Assembly (NCBI GenBank): GCA_944320465.1
Contig: CALUHO010000020.1
Location: 1 to 53,177, forward strand
Origin: an uncultured Bacteroidales bacterium
GTDB taxonomy: Bacteria > Bacteroidota > Bacteroidia > Bacteroidales > P3
Length of the DNA stretch: 53,177 bases
Direction of reading: 5' to 3'
In this document: piece after piece, positions 25,646-34,900 of the stretch
Numbering within the stretch: position 1 is the first letter of the stretch
Layout of the letters: the number at the start of each line of letters is the position of its first letter
Translations under genes and position numbers: made by a program
The notes under the pieces: generated by a model
Told to the model about the DNA's origin: nothing
The model's input: only the letters and a program-made list of their open reading frames with translations
Databases searched by the model: none

Positions 25646-26494
25646 ATGGAATTTACAGAAGCGCAAGAAAAGATGGAGAAGCAGAAACCCGTTGTTTCTA
25701 TTATTACCGTGGTCTATAACGCTGCCCGTTTGCTGGAAAAGACGATGGAGAGCGTGCGGACGCAGAAAGAGAACTATCCTTACATTGAATATATCATTGT
25801 GGACGGGGCTTCCAAAGACGGTACATTGGCCTTGATTGAAGCCAACCGGGACATTGTGGACCGCTTTGTCTCCGAGCCGGACAAAGGAATCTACGATGCG
25901 ATGAACAAGGGGCTGAAAATGGCCACAGGCACTTTTGTCTGGTTTCTGAATGCCGGGGATTACATCTATTCGGATGCCTTTCTGTTGGAGGTTTTCCACG
26001 AAGGGCTTGACTGGGGAAGGGAAGAGGCAGATGCCGCGAATAGAGCTGTCTTGAAAGCTGCCGAGGGCGAGGATGGATGGGCCGATATCTATTACGGGCA
26101 GACTCAGTTGGTGGACGAGAACTGGCAGCCTGCCGGGATGCGGCGGCTTCGGGCTCCGGAAGTGCTCACACCCAAAAGTTTCCGCTGGGGGATGCTGGTC
26201 TGTCACCAATCCATCCTGGTGCGTCGTTCCATCGCTCGTTCATACGATATGCGCTATCATTGCTCGGCCGACTTCAATTGGGTGCTTTATGCCCTTGAAA
26301 AAGCCCGATGCATCAAGAATACCCATCAGACCGTGGCTTGTTATTTGAAAGGCGGCAAATCCCGGAAAATGCTGGTCCGTTCCTGGTTCGAGCGGTTCCG
26401 TATCATGCGGATCCATTTCGGCCTGCTTTCCACGCTTTGGTTTCATTTTCTGATTCTGTTGAGGGTGTTTAAGCCGGCCAACCGCAATTATTGA
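25646..26494 (+). CDS. Family 2 glycosyltransferase
   Basis: GT-A fold glycosyltransferase of family 2: VSIITVVYNAARLLEKTMESV at the N-terminus, DGASKDGT, the EPDKGIYDAMNKGLKMATG block and NAGDYIYS holding the metal/nucleotide-binding acidic residues. Near the C-terminus a hydrophobic stretch (LLSTLWFHFLILLRVF) may bind the membrane. Such enzymes add sugars to surface polysaccharides; the substrate cannot be read from the sequence. The ATG at 25646 gives 282 residues; an internal ATG at 25673 just before KQKPVVSIITV is equally possible. Confidence 0.85.
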   Translation: MEFTEAQEKMEKQKPVVSIITVVYNAARLLEKTMESVRTQKENYPYIEYIIVDGASKDGTLALIEANRDIVDRFVSEPDKGIYDAMNKGLKMATGTFVWFLNAGDYIYSDAFLLEVFHEGLDWGREEADAANRAVLKAAEGEDGWADIYYGQTQLVDENWQPAGMRRLRAPEVLTPKSFRWGMLVCHQSILVRRSIARSYDMRYHCSADFNWVLYALEKARCIKNTHQTVACYLKGGKSRKMLVRSWFERFRIMRIHFGLLSTLWFHFLILLRVFKPANRNY

Positions 26495-26822
26495 ATAACG
26501 TATTTTCAAGAGCATCTATTTCGTTGCGAACCTTGTGCCAAAGGGTGGTGTGTAATAATGAGCAATCTGGCTTCGCCGAAGACTGGCTGCACCTCGGCAG
26601 AGTCCAAGCAAGGTGGGCTACGCCGAAGCCTGCGCTCGCTGCGAAGCAGCAACAGTACGCTCCTTCGTTCTCGCTCTCAACGCCTTGCATCTTTTCATTC
26701 TAACACACCGCCTAAGGATGGTTACAAATCCCTATTTCGACACACTCCCCTTTGACCCTGCGGTTCGGCGCCTCGTATCTGCCTCCTGCATCAGCTACTC
26801 CTCGTGGATTCAGTGTGTTTAC
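26495..26822. other. Intergenic region between convergent genes
   Basis: 328 bases with no gene seen. At 26703-26750 a block beginning ACACACCG and containing CAAATCCCTATTT resembles 39330-39375, also just beyond a coding region. No clear terminator. Confidence 0.45.
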
Positions 26823-27428
26823 CTATGAGGCTTTCACTTTCTTGATGAGTTCGGCGACCCATTGGGCGCTTTCCTCTACGCCCAAGAGCGAGGTATCTAT
26901 GCAAAGGTGGTAGGAAGAGGCCTTTCCCCAGGTCTTGTTAGTGTAGAAATTATAATACGAAGACCGGGATTTGTCCGTACGTTCAATCAGTTGCTTGGCT
27001 TCCTCTTCGGTGGCATTGGTCTCCTGACAGAGGTGCTTGATACGGAAATCCATCGGGGCATGGACAAAGATATTGAAACAAGCCGGATTGTCCCGAAGGA
27101 TGTAGTCCGTGCAGCGTCCCACGAAGATGCAGTTGCTCTGTTCGGCCAAGTGGCGTACCGTCTTGTAATGAATCTCGAACAAAGCATCGTTGTTCAGGCC
27201 GTTGAATCCCGGTTCGCCCAAGAACGGGAAACGGGAATACCAGACCCGTTGCGGCTTTTCGTCCGCCTTTTCAAAGCAGTCCGTGCAGATGCCGCTGGCT
27301 TTCGATGCCTCGTGGATCAATTCCTTGTCGTAGAATTTCAAATCCAGCAACTGGCCTATGATCCGGGCCATCTGACGGCCGCCGGAACCTAATTCCCGGC
27401 CCACATTGACTATCAGTTTCTTTTCCAT
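26823..27428 (-). CDS. Cytidylate kinase-like protein
   Basis: 201 residues from the ATG at 27428. It starts MEKKLIVNVGRELGSGGRQMARIIG, the modified P-loop of the cytidylate-kinase-like family (Cytidylate_kin2), then FVGRCTDYIL and the lid region SRSSYYNFYTNKTWG. The true cmk gene is not in the window, so this is likely a paralogue of unknown substrate. It lies 32 bases downstream of the Ca2+ ATPase gene on the same strand and is probably co-transcribed with it. Confidence 0.8.
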   Translation of the reverse strand: MEKKLIVNVGRELGSGGRQMARIIGQLLDLKFYDKELIHEASKASGICTDCFEKADEKPQRVWYSRFPFLGEPGFNGLNNDALFEIHYKTVRHLAEQSNCIFVGRCTDYILRDNPACFNIFVHAPMDFRIKHLCQETNATEEEAKQLIERTDKSRSSYYNFYTNKTWGKASSYHLCIDTSLLGVEESAQWVAELIKKVKAS

Positions 27429-27460
27429 TTCTAAAATATTGCAAAAATGCAAACTGCACT

Positions 27461-30247
27461 TTATTTTTTTCTTGCTAACGACTTGAACAGCCGTGCAATC
27501 TCCCCTATCCAGAGAACCACCGAAGTGGAGAGGATAATGGCAACCCAGTCGCGGATATACAAGCGTTCCACGCTGAACATCTCCCCGCCGAAACGGATAA
27601 TAACAATCTGGCCAACAATGATTAGCAAGGCAATCGGGAGGAATCCGTCGGCCGTGCCGGTCAGGTTGGAGAAAGCCGATTTATTGGTTAGGAAAGCCTT
27701 GGCGTTGAACATGTTCCAGAACTGGAGCATGACAAAGAAGGTAAAGAACAAAGATTGTTCGTAACGGGTGATGCCCATCTGTCCCTCCGGAATCGCGCCG
27801 AAACGGAAGAAGTCGGCAAAGTAATCCCGCAGGCAGAACTGGCTGAGGCATTCGATGTCCTCGTATTTGAAATACTGCATCAGGCCGAACAGTACCAGCA
27901 CCAGCAATATGCCGACGGAAACAATGCGGCGTATCATCAGACGGGTCACGATATGGTCGGTCATTTTGCGCGGCTTGTCTTTCATTACCAGAGGATTAGG
28001 CGGCAAGGAAGCCAAGGACATCGCGGCAAAGGTATCCATGATGAGGTTCACCCAAAGCATCTGGGTCACGGTCAGCGGCGATTGGGTATCCAGGAACGCG
28101 CCTAACATCACAATCACGCAGGCAATCACATTGATAGTTAATTGGAACAGGATGAAGCGCTGCACGTTCTGATAGAGCGAGCGACCCCAGAGCACCGCCG
28201 AGGTGATGCTGCTGAAAGCGTTGTCCAGAATTGTGATGTCGCTGGCCTCTTTGGCTACCGATGTACCGTCGCCCATAGAAAGACCTACTTGGGCGGCGTT
28301 CAGGGCCGGGGCATCGTTGGTGCCGTCTCCGGTCACGGCCACCACTTCGCCGTTCTTCTGCAAGGCTTTGACCAAGCGTTCCTTGTCCATAGGACGGGCG
28401 CGGGAAATGATTTTGAACTTCCCTACCCTTTGCTGGAGTTCTTCATCGCTCAGTTTGGCGAATTGCGGGCCGGTAATCCGGTTTTCTTCGGTGTATTCCG
28501 GTTTCCACAGATGCACTTGGCGGGCAATTTCGGTTGCTGTGGCTGGCGTATCGCCGGTAACGATCTTGACATCGATGCCGGCATCGATGCATTCCTGGAT
28601 GGCGGCCGGCACATCGGCGCGTACCGGGTCGGAAATGCCTACGAAACCCATGAACTTGAGCGGCAAGCCCACTTTGAGACGGCCGTTTTCAAAGCAGCTT
28701 TCATGGCTTTCCGAATCCAGTTCTGCATAGGCGAAGCCCAAGGTACGCATGGCCTTGTTCTGATAGCCGAGGAGCTCGTTATTGATGTATTCCTTCCAAT
28801 CGGACACGGCCTCGTCCTTTCCGTTTACACGGACGCATCGGCAGAGGTCGAGCAGGATTTCAGGCGCGCCTTTGACATAGAGCATGCGGCGGTTGGGGAG
28901 CAGGAACGAGCGGACCACGGTGGCCATGTATTTGCGCTCGGTGGAGAATGTGAGCTGCTCTTCGATACGGGTCGATTCCCGGATGCTGGCATAGTTCTCG
29001 CCTTGATCGCGGAGCCAGAGCAGCAAGGCTCCTTCTGTGGGGTTGCCGATTACTTTGGGCTTGTTGATATCGGTTTCGTCTAGGAAAGCCGTGGAGTTGG
29101 CCGCGATGCATTCCTTGATGAGGCGGCTGGCATCATCCACGCCCAAGTCCAAAGGTTCCTGGCCTTTGTCCCCCTTGATCAGGAACTGGGTCTTGCTGAT
29201 GCGCATCTGGTTCTGGGTCAGTGTTCCGGTCTTGTCGGTGCAGATTACCGTGCAGGCGCCCATCGTCTCGCAGGCATGCATCTTCCGTACCAGGTTATTG
29301 GCTTCCAGCATCCGCTTCATGCTGAGGGCCAACGACAGTGATACGCTCATCGGCAGGCCCTCCGGCACCGTCACCACGATGACCGTCACCGCGATCATGA
29401 AGGTATTGAGCAGTTCGGAAGCCACGTTGAGCCAGGTCATCTGGGTGGCAGGATGAAGGAAGAACATCGAAAGCCGGCCTATCACGATGAGGGCGGCAAT
29501 GACATAGCTGGCCTTGGTGATGATTTTGGCCAGTTTCTCCAACTGCATGTTCAGCGGGGTCTCCACATTGTTCTCGATCTGGGAACCGGTATAGACCTTG
29601 CCGTATTCAGTCTGGTCGCCTACGGTGTTCACTTCCATGATACCGTGGCCTTCCATGACGGTAGTGCCTCGAAGCACTTTGTTGCTGGGGTAGGTGGCAT
29701 CCTTGTCGAAGCGTTCGGGGTCTATGGTCTTGTTGACGATAGGTTCGCCGGTCAGCGTGGATTCGTTGACCTGCATCGACATGGCATCTTTCAGGTAGCC
29801 GTCGGCGGGCACTTCGTTCCCGGCTTCCAGGATAACGTAGTCGCCCACGACGATGTCCTTGCGCGATACCTCGGTGACCCGGCCGCCACGGATGACTTTG
29901 ACCATCACATCGTCGTTGACTTGGTTCAGGATATCGAATTTCTTGTTGGCTTTGAGCTCAAAGTAGAAACCTACGCCGGTGGCTAAGAGAATCGCCACCA
30001 AGATGCCGACCGGTTCCAGGAATACATGCCCGCTTTCAGCACCGCTGAAGAACTGGTAGCAAGCCACTAAGAACGAAAGGGCGAGGGCCACCAAGAGGAT
30101 GCGGATGATGGGGTCCTTGAACTTTTCAAGCAGCTGTTCCCAGATGGAGGTCTTTTCGGGAGGGGTCAGGACATTGGAACCGTGCTGTTCCCGGCTTTTG
30201 ACCACTTCTTCGGGGCTAAGCCCCTGAAAATGCGTAGAGTTTTCCAT
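27461..30247 (-). CDS. Calcium-translocating P-type ATPase (PMCA/type II)
   Basis: 928 residues from the ATG at 30247 (MENSTHFQGLSPEEVVKSREQ); the longer open frame upstream is non-coding. It has the N-terminal cation-ATPase domain, actuator motif TGEP, the phosphorylation motif DKTGTLT near residue 337, the hinge GDGTNDAPAL and PEGLP in the fourth membrane helix, the calcium-site signature of type II ATPases. The C-terminal membrane part contains NLIMDTFAAMSLASLPP. It should export calcium from the cytoplasm. The gene is GC-richer than those at 14-23 kb and leads into the cytidylate-kinase-like gene. Confidence 0.93.
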   Translation of the reverse strand: MENSTHFQGLSPEEVVKSREQHGSNVLTPPEKTSIWEQLLEKFKDPIIRILLVALALSFLVACYQFFSGAESGHVFLEPVGILVAILLATGVGFYFELKANKKFDILNQVNDDVMVKVIRGGRVTEVSRKDIVVGDYVILEAGNEVPADGYLKDAMSMQVNESTLTGEPIVNKTIDPERFDKDATYPSNKVLRGTTVMEGHGIMEVNTVGDQTEYGKVYTGSQIENNVETPLNMQLEKLAKIITKASYVIAALIVIGRLSMFFLHPATQMTWLNVASELLNTFMIAVTVIVVTVPEGLPMSVSLSLALSMKRMLEANNLVRKMHACETMGACTVICTDKTGTLTQNQMRISKTQFLIKGDKGQEPLDLGVDDASRLIKECIAANSTAFLDETDINKPKVIGNPTEGALLLWLRDQGENYASIRESTRIEEQLTFSTERKYMATVVRSFLLPNRRMLYVKGAPEILLDLCRCVRVNGKDEAVSDWKEYINNELLGYQNKAMRTLGFAYAELDSESHESCFENGRLKVGLPLKFMGFVGISDPVRADVPAAIQECIDAGIDVKIVTGDTPATATEIARQVHLWKPEYTEENRITGPQFAKLSDEELQQRVGKFKIISRARPMDKERLVKALQKNGEVVAVTGDGTNDAPALNAAQVGLSMGDGTSVAKEASDITILDNAFSSITSAVLWGRSLYQNVQRFILFQLTINVIACVIVMLGAFLDTQSPLTVTQMLWVNLIMDTFAAMSLASLPPNPLVMKDKPRKMTDHIVTRLMIRRIVSVGILLVLVLFGLMQYFKYEDIECLSQFCLRDYFADFFRFGAIPEGQMGITRYEQSLFFTFFVMLQFWNMFNAKAFLTNKSAFSNLTGTADGFLPIALLIIVGQIVIIRFGGEMFSVERLYIRDWVAIILSTSVVLWIGEIARLFKSLARKK

Positions 30248-30417
30248 TTTGCAAACTTTTTGGATATGGACGATTCGGCTTCCGGGTAAGCAGGTTTCCG
30301 ACCTGCCCAGATTCCGAAACGCGAAAATACGCAAAATCGAGGAAATTCTAATTCTGGCAAAGGATACCACGGCAGGGCAACCCGTATCAAAACCGGCTAT
30401 CCCGGCTTCGATAGAGT

Positions 30418-31587
30418 TTACTCCAGAATGTCGTGCAGGTGTGTATAGTTCAGCAGTTTGACTTCCCCTGTGGTGTTTTCTAACGAACCTGCGTAAATGA
30501 CCGCTTTCCCGATGACCGTCTCGTTGACCCATCCGTCCATCTGTTTCAAGGCTTTTTCAAAATCTGCGTGGTAGGTCATGGAAGATTTTATCTCGATGCC
30601 GTACAACCCGGAAGAGTTCTTCAATACGAGGTCTATTTCATTCTGGTGGGAATCTCGGTAAAAGTAAAGGTTGCTCTCCTTGCCGCGGTTGTATCTTCTT
30701 TTCATCGATTCCATGACAATGAAGTTCTCGAACAATGCACCGCGCATCTTGTCTCTTGAAAGTTGTTGGGCAGACTCGATGCCTAACAGGTAGCAGGCAA
30801 GCCCCGTATCGGTGAAATAGAGTTTCGGTGTTTTTGTGAGTCGCTTGCGGGAATTCTCGAAATACGGAGGCAGCAGTGTCACGATATAGGATGCTTGCAA
30901 GACGGATAGCCAGGCCGTGATGGTGTGGGAACTGACTCCGATTTCGTTTGCCAGCTCCGAGACTTTGAACAATGAACCCACGCGGCCGGCACACAATCGG
31001 ATGAAAGTATGGAACTGCATCATGTCCTTGATTTGAAGCAGGTCACGCATGTCTTTGTCAAGATAGGTCTTGAGGTAGGCCGGATACAAGAACTTCGGGA
31101 TGTTGCGTCCGGCGTAGATTGCGGGGTAAAATCCTTCAAAAAGCAGGTCGTCCAAAGTCTTTCCTTTCGCAAGGTCCCGGATTTCAGAATAAGACAGTGG
31201 CAATAGTTCGAATACGGCGGTACGGCCTGCAAGCGATTGTGTTACTTTTCGCAACATGGCGAATTGCGAGCTGCCAGAAAGGATGAACTTCCGCTCTGGA
31301 TGTTCGTCTGCTATTCCTTGGATGTACGAAAGCAGGTTAGGGGCGTTATGCGCTTCGTCCAAAACCATCCCTTCCGGATGTTGGGTCAAGAATGCTACCG
31401 GGTCGTTCTCGGCATAACTTCTCACATCGGGATTCTCCAATGAGTAGTAAGGAAGATGCTTGAACTCGTTACGGATTAATGTCGTTTTCCCAGACTGCCG
31501 CGGACCGGTAATCGTGATGACAGGGAAATAACGGGCTGCTTCTTTTATGACTCCGGATAATTCTCTTTGAATATAAGTCGGTTCCAT
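30418..31587 (-). CDS. AAA ATPase with DUF4143 domain
   Basis: 389 residues from the ATG at 31587. Walker A GPRQSGKTTL (residues 27-36), Walker B VLDEAHNAPNL, sensor ILSGSSQFAML, then a winged-helix-like part and a C-terminal DUF4143 region with a nuclease-like pattern, NEIDLVL...GIEIKSS (Asp ... Glu-x-Lys). These proteins are abundant in Bacteroidetes and other anaerobes; the role is unknown, possibly DNA- or defence-related. It has its own promoter at 31616-31647. A second member of the family is at 51932. Confidence 0.9.
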   Translation of the reverse strand: MEPTYIQRELSGVIKEAARYFPVITITGPRQSGKTTLIRNEFKHLPYYSLENPDVRSYAENDPVAFLTQHPEGMVLDEAHNAPNLLSYIQGIADEHPERKFILSGSSQFAMLRKVTQSLAGRTAVFELLPLSYSEIRDLAKGKTLDDLLFEGFYPAIYAGRNIPKFLYPAYLKTYLDKDMRDLLQIKDMMQFHTFIRLCAGRVGSLFKVSELANEIGVSSHTITAWLSVLQASYIVTLLPPYFENSRKRLTKTPKLYFTDTGLACYLLGIESAQQLSRDKMRGALFENFIVMESMKRRYNRGKESNLYFYRDSHQNEIDLVLKNSSGLYGIEIKSSMTYHADFEKALKQMDGWVNETVIGKAVIYAGSLENTTGEVKLLNYTHLHDILE

Positions 31588-31615
31588 ATAATTTGTGCAA
31601 ATTTGAAGTACAACT

Positions 31616-31647
31616 GCAAAATTACACAATTTCACATGGAACCCAAA
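31616..31647 (-). promoter_or_regulatory. Promoter of the DUF4143 ATPase
   Basis: Minus-strand TTTG (31644-31647), 19-base spacer, TAATTTTG (31617-31624): full match to the Bacteroidetes consensus. The leader would be about 25 bases. Confidence 0.7.
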
Positions 31648-31720
31648 TGAAGGACGGAAATCTCTGCGCTCGGCTTTCGCCATATTTGTCAACGGAGTTT
31701 GACGATATGGGAGGTGCCTT

Positions 31721-31816
31721 GGCATAGCCAAACTGCGTTTGACTGCGTTGAAATCTCGGCAGAGAAGGCATCGCAAGCAAGCTTGGCTTCCTTCTCTGCG
31801 AAGATTTCGCTATGCC
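31721..31816. repeat. Hairpin-forming inverted repeat with flanking direct repeats
   Basis: Arms GGCATAGC/GCTATGCC, GAAATCT/AGATTTC and GCAGAGAAGG/CCTTCTCTGC are nested around a centre containing AAGCAAGCTT; a 21-nt bulge lies in the left arm. Outside it, the 21-bp sequence starting CGCTCGGCTTTCGCCATA occurs at 31667-31687 and again at 31833-31853. It could be a small mobile element or an expressed structured RNA. Confidence 0.6.
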
Positions 31817-31990
31817 TCGGCTTTTGGCTCTACGCTCGGCTTTCGCCATATTTTTCGTATCTTCGCTTTTGGAGAAAATGTTGTTACCATGATACTTGGT
31901 AGGAGTACAGGTCTTCAAACTTCATGGAACGTCTGCCGGATAGCGGTGGATAGCTCTTTCAAATGCAGATAGGTTTTTATACTGTGTCTT

Positions 31991-34900
31991 ATGTCGGTTT
32001 GGGACAGGTTCATGCGTATATGGAATGCCGAAGGCAAGGAGGCGGGAGTCCAAGAAGGGATTCCTGTTCCGGAGACTTTGCCTCGCTATGCCTTGGTCGA
32101 TGCCGAAGTAGGAATAAAAGACCGCAAAGTGCACGACATAGGTGCGATCCGGGATGATGGCGCGGTTTACCACGGGGCTTCGAAGGAAGAACTTTTCGGT
32201 TTTCTTGCCGGGATGCGTTACGTTTGCGGGCACAACATCGTTCATCATGATGCCCCTCATCTTTTTTTCGGCCGGGAATGCCCTTGGCAGCTGGTTGACA
32301 CGCTTTATCTTTCCCCCCTGCTGTTCCCCGAACGGCCTTACCACCGCTTGGTGAAAAACGACAAGTTAGTCAGCGAGCAGGCCAACAATCCGGTGAACGA
32401 TTGCGAAAAAGCCCGGGATTTGCTGCTGGACGAGATTGCCTGCTGGAAATCCTTGCCGCCCAAGAAACAAATTCTGTTCGCCTCCTTGCTGCGTGGAAAA
32501 GCCGAGTTCGACGGATTCCTCAGCATGGTGGGTGCGACACCTTCCGGGAAGTCGGCAGCTGTCTTGGCAAAAGAGCTGTATAAAGGACGGATATGCCAGA
32601 ATGCCGATTTGGATATGCTGGCAAGGCAGTATCCCTGCGAGCTGGCTTACGCCTTGGCTTTGGTCGATACCACCGACTACCGTTCGGTCACGCCTGGCTG
32701 GGTGCTTTGCCAGTATCCCGATGTGGAATGGGTGGTGAAACTTTTGCGCCAGACTCCTTGCAGCGAGGGCTGTCCCTATTGCCGTTCCAAGTTAAGCGTG
32801 CAGGAAAATTTGAAGGCATTCTTTGGCTATGACCAGTTCCGCACCTACGATGGCGAACCCTTGCAGGAACGAGCCGCCCAGGCAGCGGTAGAAGGCAAGT
32901 CGTTGCTGGCTATATTCCCTACCGGAGGCGGGAAGTCGCTGGCATTCCAATTGCCCGCCCTCATGGAAGGCCAGTCCGTGCACGGACTCACGGTGGTCAT
33001 ATCTCCATTGCAGTCGCTCATGAAGGACCAGGTGGACAACTTGGCCGACAGGGGAATTACGGATGCAGTCACAATCAACGGATTGCTGGATCCGATTACG
33101 CGGGCCTTGTCGATACAAAGAGCCATGGAAGGAGAGGCCTCGCTGCTGTACATCGCTCCGGAAATGCTTAGGTCAAAGACCCTTGAACGGATTCTGTTGA
33201 CACGCCATGTGGTCCGTTTCGTGATTGATGAAGCCCACTGTTTCTCCTCCTGGGGGCAGGATTTCCGGGTCGATTACCTGTACATCGGCAAGTTCATCCG
33301 GGAATACCAGCAGAAGAAAAAACGAAAGACCCCCATACCGGTATCTTGTTTCACGGCTACGGCCAAGCAGAAGGTGGTACAGGATATCCATGACTACTTC
33401 AAGCAGGAATTAGGTTTGGATTTGGCATTGTTCGCATCGACGGCTGATAGGGAAAATCTTCGTTATTCGGTCGTCCATTCGGAAACCGATGAGGACAAGT
33501 ATATGAAGCTTAGGAATATCATGTCCGAATCCGATTGCCCGACCATCGTGTACGTGTCAAGGACCAAGCGAGCGCAGGAACTGGCCGAGAAGCTCAGTCG
33601 GGATGGTTACAAGGCATTGCCTTTTCATGGGAGGATGGAAGCGGAGGAAAAGATTGCCAACCAGGATGCTTTCATGGACGGGAGGGTGCGTACCATCGTG
33701 GCCACGTCGGCCTTTGGGATGGGCGTTGACAAGAAGGATGTCGGCCTCGTGGTGCACTACGATATATCTGACTCCTTGGAGAACTACGTGCAGGAGGCCG
33801 GCCGGGCCGGGCGCGACCCGAGCCTCAGCGCGCGCTGCTATGTGCTGTATTGCGACAACGACTTGGACAAGCATTTCATCATGCTCAATCAGACCAAGCT
33901 GAGCATCAGTGAGATACAGCAAATATGGAAAGCCGTGAGGGATTTCACCCGGCATCGCGACAGGGTGTGCTGTTCGGCTTTGGAAATTGCCCGGCAGGCC
34001 GGGTGGGACGACTCGGTTTACGACATTGAGACCCGTGTCCGGACCGCGTTGGCCGCTTTGGAGCGAGGCGGGTACATCGAGAGGGGGAACAACGTGCCTC
34101 ATGTGTATGCCACCGGCATCACGGTAAAGAACATGGAGGATGCAAGAAAGCGCATATCGGCCTCTCTGCTGTTCGACCGCGACGAGGTGGAGACAGCCTG
34201 CCGGGTCATCAAATCATTGATTTCGCAGAAGTACACACATAGGGCGCAGGATGCCGAGGCCGAGTCGAGAGTGGACTACTTAGCCGACATACTGGGCTTG
34301 AGCCGGTTCGAGGTCGTGTCGGTGGTGGAGCGGATGCGGCAAGAAGGCATATTGGCCGATTCCAAGGATATTTCCGCCTACCTGCTGGATACCGGCGTGT
34401 CGGAAAGGAAATCGCGGCAGGTCTTTGATCGTTTTGTCCGGATGGAACGCTACATCTTGGGCCGGATTCCAGAGGGATTCCTGCGGGTCTCGTGCAAGCA
34501 GCTGAACGAGGATGCCTTGCGGGAAGGATTGGATTTCTCCACCGAAAAGGATCTTAGAACGCTGCTGTACTTCTTGGTGGTCAAGGGTTATATCCGGAAA
34601 AAGGAGGATTCTTTCCATAACATGGAAATCCGTTGCCAGATGGATGCTGTTTCTGCCTTGGCTCGTTTTGAAAGAAGGGCGGAAATCGCGCGTTTTGCCA
34701 TAGGCTGGCTTTATGGACAAGTGGACAAGAAGAAGGATGCAGCGAATCGAAACCTCGTCCAATTCTCGGTGCTGGAACTCCTTTCGCAAGTGAAGAAGTC
34801 GGATTCCTCCACGCTTTTCGGCAAGCTTGGCGAACCGCAGATAGGGGATGTGGAAGAGGCTCTCCTGTACTTGTCCAAGATTGGCGCAATCAAGTTGGAG

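Larger units (their letters stand above)
31588..31990. other. Divergent intergenic region with repeats
   Basis: 403 bases between the minus-strand ATPase and the plus-strand helicase fusion. It holds the ATPase promoter, a long hairpin (31721-31816) and two copies of a 21-bp direct repeat around it (31667-31687 and 31833-31853). No gene seen. Confidence 0.6.
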
